DNA of 37,005 nt. It comes from a virus. How positions within the stretch are numbered: position 1 is the stretch's first letter; every line of letters begins with the position of its first letter. The translations under genes were made by a program, and so were the position numbers. The notes beneath the pieces are model-generated. The model was given only the letters and a program-made list of their open reading frames with translations. It was not told where the DNA came from and did not search any database. Positions 31,881 through 37,005 of the stretch are shown in pieces. The DNA is taken from the IMG/VR virus record IMGVR_UViG_3300002835_000507, positions 1-37,005 of that record; one strand, written 5' to 3'.

Positions 31881-32964
31881 GGTCGGTCATATTTCGAGCA
31901 CCGAGACATCCCGCTGTTCCATATGCGTTGCCATCGATGTGAATGCCTATTGCTGATCTTCTGGTCTTAAACATCGGTTCTAAGCCAACCCAAACGGGGC
32001 CAATGGCTTCGGACCAATCTGCTTCATAATTGTCTTTCCCGCCTGCAAACTCAATTGAACCTATTTTCCATTTTCCAGCAGGCAATGGGCGCATTGATCC
32101 AGGTACATTGTTCATATTCCCCTGTTCAAACACCTGCGCCCAAGGTTGTCCGCTGCGGCAAATGAATGACTGATCGCCAATGACAAGCTTAAGCTCTTCG
32201 CAACCCTTTGCCTCTTTTTTGCCCGTTCGGCTAAGTGTGGCAACACTAACTGGCGTCGGCTTTACAGCCTCGCCCTCAGGCTCCCAGTCTTCGACGGTCA
32301 CGACGGCTGTGCCTGCAGAGGGTACAGCGGTCAGGAGCTTCACAAGGTCTTCTCTGGACTCCCACACCTGCTCGCTCATGACGTTAGCTGCGTTCATGGC
32401 CCTAAAGATGTTCTTTGGCTTATCACCGCTCTTGCGCGTGAGTGCAATCCAGGTTGGTGTCGTCACGGGTGAAGCTCCTTTGTCTTTGTTCCAGAGCTCA
32501 AGCTCTGCCTTGCGCCTAGCCACAAGACCAGCGAGCACCTTACCACTGCCACCCTTGTTGTACAAAGGCAGGGCTTTAGCAAAGCCCTCTAGTTCTCCTG
32601 CCTCGAGGCGCTCTTTCTGCTTGGTGTTGGGGCCTGCGTTGAACACAAAACTCGTTGCCGCATCAAACTGGCTCTGCGTGAGCTTCTTTGTCATCCTGTT
32701 GACCGATGCAGCAGCCACCTCGATGGCTGCCATGAGCTCCTGTTCAGCCTCTTGTCTTGTCAGGGTGTCCTTGAGGTTGATGGTGTGTCTGCCATACTTT
32801 GCTAGACCTGAAGTCCGGTATCTAGTTGACCCCCAACCTATGGTGTAGGGCTTGCCATCAAGGGAGCCTGGGTCAAGGTAGGTCTTGCAGTCACCATTGG
32901 GCAATAGGGTATGGTAGCCTTCAAAGAACTTGATCAGGTCTATGCAATCTTTGCTAGGCTTCAC
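31819..32964 (-). CDS. Two-domain lysin: GH24 muramidase plus L,D-transpeptidase-like domain
   Basis: Residues 1-150 are a T4/P22-type lysozyme: Glu15 (FFEGYH), Asp31 (YLDPG) and Thr41 (YTIGWG) form the catalytic set, with a longer insert between Glu and Asp than usual. The C-terminal domain (about 235-381) ends in RRSAIGIHIDGNAYGTAGCLGA, whose His and Cys match YkuD/DUF2778-like L,D-transpeptidase active sites in a shortened form. There is no signal peptide, so a holin would be needed. The C-terminal third is AT-richer than the muramidase part and touches the HNH gene. Confidence 0.85.
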   Translation of the reverse strand: MKPSKDCIDLIKFFEGYHTLLPNGDCKTYLDPGSLDGKPYTIGWGSTRYRTSGLAKYGRHTINLKDTLTRQEAEQELMAAIEVAAASVNRMTKKLTQSQFDAATSFVFNAGPNTKQKERLEAGELEGFAKALPLYNKGGSGKVLAGLVARRKAELELWNKDKGASPVTTPTWIALTRKSGDKPKNIFRAMNAANVMSEQVWESREDLVKLLTAVPSAGTAVVTVEDWEPEGEAVKPTPVSVATLSRTGKKEAKGCEELKLVIGDQSFICRSGQPWAQVFEQGNMNNVPGSMRPLPAGKWKIGSIEFAGGKDNYEADWSEAIGPVWVGLEPMFKTRRSAIGIHIDGNAYGTAGCLGARNMTDLKGIVAALRKYNPKILDVVW

Positions 32965-34441
32965 GTTTGGTAAAGCTCCTGATAGCTATGGCTGCGTTGA
33001 GTACAGAGAACACAAGAGGCGGTAGCAGTTGCCACAAAGAATTGTACTGCAAGGCGTTGGCGGCACCAAAGGCCAGTAGCGTCAAGATAGTTGCATTGAG
33101 CACAAAGGCCACACGCCTGGCCTTGTGGTAGCGTGAGGGTCCGCCTTTTTGTCCTGTTGGTACCCAGCCATGGATCTTGCCTCTGAGCTTGTCTGTTAGT
33201 GCGAACAGATGGGCGTAGTAGCTAACCTGCCTCAAATAGAGGTAGTTCCAGTCTGGCTTGTAGACGGACCAAGCAAGAATAAACGCTGTCCCAAACAAAA
33301 ACGACGGTGCGTAGAACATGATGTTGATGGCATAGATCTTCTCTGGCAGGAACCACATCATGAACAAACCAGGCGCATGAAGCAAAAACAAAGATAAAGC
33401 TGTGGTGATGTAGTAGAGGAACCCTGATGAGTAGCAGACCTTCTGCAGGGCTGTGAGGTTGCTTTCCCAAAACTGAGAGGACAGCCCGAGGCTAAGGGAA
33501 CCTGAACACCATCGGTACTGCTGGTTGAAATACTGGCTCAGAGAGTCTGGACACCTGCCCTTACTAAGGGCTAACGGCAGATACTCCACACGGTAGCCAT
33601 GTGTCGTTAGGGTGTAGCCTGTCCAAACGTCTTCGCTGTGCTCAATCTGCACAGGGCCACCGATGAGCTCCATGGCTTTGCGGTTGTAAAGAGCGCATGA
33701 GCCAACACAGATGGGTCCTTGGTAGTGGTTGCGGCTGACCTGGATGACTCTGTAAAAGAGCTCCTGCACATAGCCAGCCCCTCGCTCCACCCAGCTCATC
33801 CACGGGGAGACATCGAAGAACTGCGGGCTCTGCACAATGCCTATGCGGTTGTCACTGAGCATGACAGGCATTATGCGCTCGATCATATCGGGCCTCGGGC
33901 AGAAGTCCGCATCGAGGATCAGGATGTGGTCGCCTCGTGTGCGTGTGAAGGCATATTTGAGGTTGCCAGCCTTCTTGTTCTCCCCTCTGTTGGGTCTGCG
34001 GATGTAGTGGAAGCCGTAAGACTCTGCTAGTTCCCTGAGGCTGTCTGTTGGGGAGTCATCAAGCACATAGATGTTGAGAGATGGCCACTGCAGTCTTTTC
34101 GTGTGGGACCAGGCGTTGGCGATGATGTGCTTATCTTCACCACAGACAGGCAAGTAAACGTCAACAGAAGGTTTAAGATGCTTTAGTTGGGCATATATGC
34201 GGTTATATTTGCTTATATCGTAGCTTGGGGAGAACACCCCAATGAGATACGAGACGCTGAGGTAAAACACAGTCAACGCAAAGAACGGCAAGTAGAACCA
34301 TGTGTCCATCAACGTGGCTTGAAGGAACAGCACCATGCCGGCGACAAGTGGCATGAAGGACAACAGGCCAGCCCACACCGCAAGGCCTTTGGGCTTAGCA
34401 ATGTAGGAGGTCAGCTCATTGTCATCAGGAGGGCAGATCAC
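32954..34441 (-). CDS. Polytopic cellulose-synthase-like family 2 glycosyltransferase
   Basis: A processive GT2-type enzyme. Two membrane helices lie at residues 20-70, and the cytosolic GT-A domain carries VLDDS (Asp128/129), DAD (177-179), SED (269-271, the TED position) and QQYRW (307-311). At least four more membrane helices follow (about 340-460). All catalytic motifs of BcsA-type synthases are intact, but no PilZ domain follows. It starts at GTG 34441 (GTGA overlap with the secreted protein) and overlaps the lysin start by 11 bases. It probably makes or extends a surface glycan on the infected host. Confidence 0.9.
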   Translation of the reverse strand: MICPPDDNELTSYIAKPKGLAVWAGLLSFMPLVAGMVLFLQATLMDTWFYLPFFALTVFYLSVSYLIGVFSPSYDISKYNRIYAQLKHLKPSVDVYLPVCGEDKHIIANAWSHTKRLQWPSLNIYVLDDSPTDSLRELAESYGFHYIRRPNRGENKKAGNLKYAFTRTRGDHILILDADFCPRPDMIERIMPVMLSDNRIGIVQSPQFFDVSPWMSWVERGAGYVQELFYRVIQVSRNHYQGPICVGSCALYNRKAMELIGGPVQIEHSEDVWTGYTLTTHGYRVEYLPLALSKGRCPDSLSQYFNQQYRWCSGSLSLGLSSQFWESNLTALQKVCYSSGFLYYITTALSLFLLHAPGLFMMWFLPEKIYAINIMFYAPSFLFGTAFILAWSVYKPDWNYLYLRQVSYYAHLFALTDKLRGKIHGWVPTGQKGGPSRYHKARRVAFVLNATILTLLAFGAANALQYNSLWQLLPPLVFSVLNAAIAIRSFTKREA

Positions 34442-34752
34442 CAGAGCTTGACGTTAACGCGAAAGCCTGGCTCCACATACTGGTCTTGCTCTTCAAGCTT
34501 GAACTCGACCGTGGGACCAAACTTGACAGGACCAACAGTGAAGTCAATGCCATGCTGGCTTGAGCCCCAATGCTCGCCGTCGTCCTGGCCATAGCCGTTC
34601 CAGGTCCAATAGGCTAGGCCCTTGGTGTAGGCTGCAAAGGAGACGCCAAGACTAAACTTGTCCTCCTGCTTAACAGAGCTTGTGATGCTTGCGGTTGTGC
34701 CTGCAAGGGCAGCAGATGGCAACAACAAGGCAGAGACGAGTAGCGCGCGCAT
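34438..34752 (-). CDS. Exported small beta-rich protein (104 aa)
   Basis: Residues 1-17 are a signal peptide (MRALLVSALLLPSAALA). The mature 87 residues show alternating strands (FSLGVSFAAYTKGLAYWTW, FTVGPVKFGPTVEFKLE) and a terminal aromatic, as in short outer-membrane barrels or periplasmic sandwiches. GGAGGT lies 8 bases before ATG 34752 inside a perfect inverted repeat. Coupled to the glycosyltransferase, so it may act with its product at the cell surface. Confidence 0.8.
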   Translation of the reverse strand: MRALLVSALLLPSAALAGTTASITSSVKQEDKFSLGVSFAAYTKGLAYWTWNGYGQDDGEHWGSSQHGIDFTVGPVKFGPTVEFKLEEQDQYVEPGFRVNVKLW

Positions 34753-34755
34753 AGT

Positions 34756-34780
34756 ATGACCTCCGTGGTGTGGAGGTCAT
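34756..34780 (-). promoter_or_regulatory. Inverted repeat over ribosome site of 34752 gene
   Basis: ATGACCTCC (34756-34764) and GGAGGTCAT (34772-34780) are perfect 9-bp arms with a 7-bp spacer. In the leftward transcript the GGAGGT arm is the ribosome site, so pairing would hide it. The other arm begins inside the -10 hexamer, so in DNA it could equally be a repressor operator at the start point. Confidence 0.6.
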
Positions 34781-34814
34781 TGTACCTTGGGGCTAGCGGT
34801 GGCGCAAATTGCGC
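34779..34814 (-). promoter_or_regulatory. Leftward promoter of the secreted protein/glycosyltransferase operon, with palindrome
   Basis: TTGCGC (34807-34802), 17 bp, TACAAT (34784-34779) on the minus strand. The -35 is one arm of GCGCAA-A-TTGCGC (34802-34814), a perfect odd palindrome. The palindrome lies in the 3' end of the small membrane-protein gene. Confidence 0.5.
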
Positions 34815-34957
34815 TGGTGTTCTTGACGCATGAACTCAACGGCCCGCTTAAGCTGCCTCATCTCTGCCGTCTCGTTGCGGTGGTAGGTGACCTCTGCCCA
34901 TAGGGCTATAAGAAAGAAGACGATGACCAGGGCTAGTGTTGCTAGAACCCACAACAT
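34793..34957 (-). CDS. Small membrane protein (54 aa)
   Basis: Begins MLWVLATLALVIVFFLIALW, a single membrane helix, and continues as a charged, amphipathic helix (HRNETAEMRQLKRAV to LRHR). The start overlaps the exonuclease stop as TGATG. The layout fits a small inner-membrane accessory or lysis protein; no family can be named. Confidence 0.68.
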   Translation of the reverse strand: MLWVLATLALVIVFFLIALWAEVTYHRNETAEMRQLKRAVEFMRQEHQRNLRHR

Positions 34958-35712
34958 CAAAAGGGTCCTCCCTTAGGCTTAGGGTGCTTACGGTCAGCAT
35001 AGAGCTTGATGGCCTTGTTGCGGGCAATCAGACCTAGGTCTATGACTGACCGGCTGAGCTGCTCAAGCTCCACCCTGTACGGTGGCACCGATTCTATCCA
35101 TACAATGGCATGGTCATTAGGCTTCTGGATGCAGAGGTCTGCATAGTGTGCAAGCTGGCAGTGGTAGTTAGCTGAGAACAGCACATCGACCCGCTTAGCC
35201 CAATCGGATATGGTCTTAAGGTCAATGAGGGTGCAAGAGAGTGCGTCGGTGTGCAGCCAGTCGAGTTTGCCCTTGAGACTAATGCCATCCACATTGCCGA
35301 AGACCTCCAGCTCAACAGTGTCTGAGCAAGGTGGGGTCATGGCGTTGTCTATTATCATACGCTCGAAGTTGCGCTTGATGTGGTCCAGTGCCCAATTGTG
35401 CTCGTGGCGTATGACAATGCTGCCACGGTACTCTGCGAGAGTCTCTGCCTCAGCCTTGGTTTGCTTGCCCTCTTTAAGGGCGAAGCTCTTGACGTAGGGC
35501 ATCACGACGTCGTCCACGTGCTTCCAAGGCTCAAGGAGGGCACGGTGCACTAGGGTGCCAAACTCTGCAGCAGGGCTTGGGTCACGCTGCATCCACTCGG
35601 GCAGGGTGCCTGCTTCCACAAGTTGCCGCTCGAACCACCAACGCTCAAAGTCTGCGACCATGTTGCGGATGTCGGAGCCACCAAGGGCAAGACTCTTGCG
35701 ATACTCGCTCAT
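34957..35712 (-). CDS. PD-(D/E)XK exonuclease (RecB/Cas4-like fold)
   Basis: A 251-residue nuclease with the phage exonuclease layout: GTLVHRALLEP (His56), Glu136, Asp151 (KGKLDW), then IDLKTI (Asp164, Lys166) and QLAHY (Gln186, Tyr190). Members resect DNA ends for recombination, often with an annealing protein or ATPase. Here the Sak4-like ATPase and DUF669-like protein are upstream in the same run, supporting such a system. Overlaps the HTH gene by 4 bases. Confidence 0.88.
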   Translation of the reverse strand: MSEYRKSLALGGSDIRNMVADFERWWFERQLVEAGTLPEWMQRDPSPAAEFGTLVHRALLEPWKHVDDVVMPYVKSFALKEGKQTKAEAETLAEYRGSIVIRHEHNWALDHIKRNFERMIIDNAMTPPCSDTVELEVFGNVDGISLKGKLDWLHTDALSCTLIDLKTISDWAKRVDVLFSANYHCQLAHYADLCIQKPNDHAIVWIESVPPYRVELEQLSRSVIDLGLIARNKAIKLYADRKHPKPKGGPF

Positions 35713-35930
35713 GCCGCGTCCTGTGGGTCTTTGGCTTGGGGCTTGGCACGTTTGAGGACTTGGGGGGTGTAGGGCAGCATGACCCTAAAGTTGCGATCGA
35801 TTTCCCAGTGCTTGCCGTTGCGTACAGCTCCAACGATACGGCCTTCGAGCAGCCACCGGCACATGGTGCCGTGGTGGATGCCAAGCCTAGCTGCAGCTTG
35901 CGTTGCCGATAGCTTCTTTGTGACTCTCAT
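35709..35930 (-). CDS. Excisionase/MerR-type helix-turn-helix protein (73 aa)
   Basis: LSATQAAARLGIHHGTMCRWLLEGRIV and KHWEIDRN form the winged-helix pattern of excisionase-family DNA-binding domains, in which an AxxLGV-type helix is followed by a wing. With no integrase in the genome an excisionase role is unlikely; a transcription or replication regulator is more plausible. TGATG overlap with the upstream gene. Confidence 0.8.
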   Translation of the reverse strand: MRVTKKLSATQAAARLGIHHGTMCRWLLEGRIVGAVRNGKHWEIDRNFRVMLPYTPQVLKRAKPQAKDPQDAA

Positions 35931-36403
35931 CAGAAGGGTGTCCTTACAGAGACTTTCTTGACTGTGCTCTTAGCTGCCTTGGGAGCCTTCACAGACTTGA
36001 TGTTGTTGTAAATCTTGCCTTGGTACTCACGCTGAGAGACCTTAGCAACAGCAGACAGGCCAATGAGCTTAGCGCAGAGCATGTCGCTGTCCAGGTCCTT
36101 GTCTGTGTCAATGCCGCCGATGGCAGCAATGCGAGCGAGCTTCTCTAGGCCAATTTCGACAGACTTTGCTGAGACAGTGCGACCATTGATGTAGCAGGTG
36201 TCGAATATGAGCCGCTCATGGAAGGGGCTGCCTGGCTGATCGATGCACCAGCGGAGCCGTATGCGGTCGCCCTTCTCATCTGACTCTGCCTCAGCTTCTG
36301 AGATGCAAACAGGGTACTCACCTTCGGGGATTGGCGCGTACTTGGCCGTTTCTTCTTCTGTTGGTTGAAACTCGATGACAGAACCTTTGATCGTAAAACC
36401 CAT
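35930..36403 (-). CDS. DUF669-like single-strand-binding/recombination protein (157 aa)
   Basis: The pattern PIPEGEYPVCISEAEAE, RIRLRWCI, a LEKLARIAAIGG helix and LIGLSAVAKVSQREYQGKIYNNI resembles DUF669, a phage family linked to single-strand DNA binding and found next to Sak/Sak4 ATPases. ATG 36403 is chosen for AAAGGAG seven bases upstream. The Sak4-like gene ends 38 bases before it. Confidence 0.78.
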   Translation of the reverse strand: MGFTIKGSVIEFQPTEEETAKYAPIPEGEYPVCISEAEAESDEKGDRIRLRWCIDQPGSPFHERLIFDTCYINGRTVSAKSVEIGLEKLARIAAIGGIDTDKDLDSDMLCAKLIGLSAVAKVSQREYQGKIYNNIKSVKAPKAAKSTVKKVSVRTPF

Positions 36404-36441
36404 GTGCGTGCTCCTTTGTTGTGACACGTTGTGTGAATAGC

Positions 36442-37005
36442 TTAATGCTTAAGACTTGTCCAGAACTCTTGATCAGGGTTGGGTATTTCTTCCGCAATGG
36501 GCCACCTAGACTTGGCTACATATTGGGGCTTGTCTGTTGTGAGCAGCACGCGGGTGCCGTTGCCTATGGCCTTGTCGTCCTTGACGAGGACCTTTTGTTT
36601 GAGAAGGAACACACCGTCCACTTGGCTGATGATCTGAGGGTGCAGGTCCTTGTCACAGTCGAGCTCGTAGCGGTCATAGCTTTGTTGGGAGACGGGGTCG
36701 GTGACCTCTCTGGTCTTAGCATGTGCTATGAGCAGCACATTCTTACCAGCAGCACGGAAGTTGTGGGCAACTTGTGTGAGGAGGTTGGTGAACTCCTGCC
36801 GCCACATCTTTTTACTTCTGCCGTAGTCCAGAGCCTCAATGGTGGTCCATCCCTTCTCCTTGCAGAGCTGGTCGGTGTGGACACGCTCTAGGGCTGTGAG
36901 GCTGTCAATGACCAGTGTGGTGAACTCTGCCCCATGCAGCGTGTTGAGTGCCTCTTTGAGGTCCTGGCCTTCTAGCGTGAGGCGAGCCACATCAAGGAGG
37001 TCTGT
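36442..37005 (-). CDS. Sak4-like RecA-fold ATPase, C-terminal part (cut by window end)
   Basis: Continuation of the gene that begins at 554. This part holds Walker B (FTTLVIDS), a TNLLTQVAHNFRAAGKNVLLIAHAK strand region with a sensor-type His, and the C-terminal TTDKPQYVAKSRWPIAEEI stretch typical of Sak4-like ATPases. Walker A lies in the missing N-terminal part. Bases from 36575 on duplicate 1-431. Confidence 0.85.
   Translation of the reverse strand, partial: TDLLDVARLTLEGQDLKEALNTLHGAEFTTLVIDSLTALERVHTDQLCKEKGWTTIEALDYGRSKKMWRQEFTNLLTQVAHNFRAAGKNVLLIAHAKTREVTDPVSQQSYDRYELDCDKDLHPQIISQVDGVFLLKQKVLVKDDKAIGNGTRVLLTTDKPQYVAKSRWPIAEEIPNPDQEFWTSLKH
36575..37005. repeat. Terminal direct repeat, right copy
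   Basis: Exact copy of 1-431. It makes part of the ATPase gene appear twice in the window. Confidence 0.95.

Noticed and set aside
35709-35930. Evidence for a temperate lifestyle from an excisionase-type protein
   Set aside because: No integrase, attachment site or clear repressor is visible, and such HTH proteins are common regulators in lytic phages.

Overview
The window is the genome of a small tailed phage, almost certainly a podovirus of a Gram-negative bacterium, written as a linear string. Bases 1-431 recur exactly at 36575-37005, so about 36,574 bp are unique and the molecule closes into a circle (or is terminally redundant). An ATPase gene is cut by the ends and becomes whole when they are joined. 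I see no integrase, RNA polymerase, DNA polymerase or tRNA gene. The host is inferred to be Gram-negative from a signal-peptide beta-rich protein, a lipoprotein-like sequence and small membrane/coiled-coil proteins; the species cannot be told.

Most genes run leftward (minus strand). The replication/recombination arm starts near 3651 and runs left through the end of the window and back in at the right end: SF3/D5-type helicase (2167-3651), a 538-bp non-coding region with iterons, an AT-rich stretch and nested inverted repeats (1629-2166, the probable replication origin), two unknown genes, a Sak4-like ATPase (split by the ends), a DUF669-like protein, an excisionase-type HTH protein and a PD-(D/E)XK exonuclease (34957-35712). 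The same strand continues with a small membrane protein, a secreted beta-rich protein, a polytopic cellulose-synthase-like glycosyltransferase (32954-34441), a two-domain lysin (31819-32964) and three small membrane or unknown proteins (30127-31002).

The virion arm is one long leftward cluster from 28982 to 6910: zinc-ribbon protein, head-tail adaptor, tail nozzle, a run of large internal/ejection-type proteins, terminase small and large subunits, portal, scaffold, major capsid protein, decoration-like protein, a tail fibre with 65-residue repeats, two tiny ORFs, and tail/receptor-binding proteins. Most neighbours overlap by 1-4 bases (ATGA, GTGA, TGATG, TAATG), which suggests tight translational coupling.

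Plus-strand genes form islands that look accessory: (a) a VRR-NUC nuclease (3654-4115) head-to-head with the helicase and probably made from a leaderless mRNA; (b) a cassette of small genes at 5176-6861, including a Tad2/DUF2829-like protein (possible Thoeris anti-defence) and three genes joined by near-identical junctions, the last of which looks like two genes fused by a one-base loss; (c) a small membrane protein, an 81-residue protein, a strong terminator and a DNA-binding protein (29049-30137); (d) an HNH homing-type endonuclease (31119-31880) abutting the lysin. A metallophosphoesterase and an HExxH peptidase (4093-5101) sit on the minus strand between islands a and b.

The parts most worth a second look are the origin region with its long folded structure, the anti-defence-like cassette with its fused gene, the membrane glycosyltransferase with its secreted partner and palindrome-rich promoter, and the lysin whose C-terminal domain differs in composition and borders the HNH gene.
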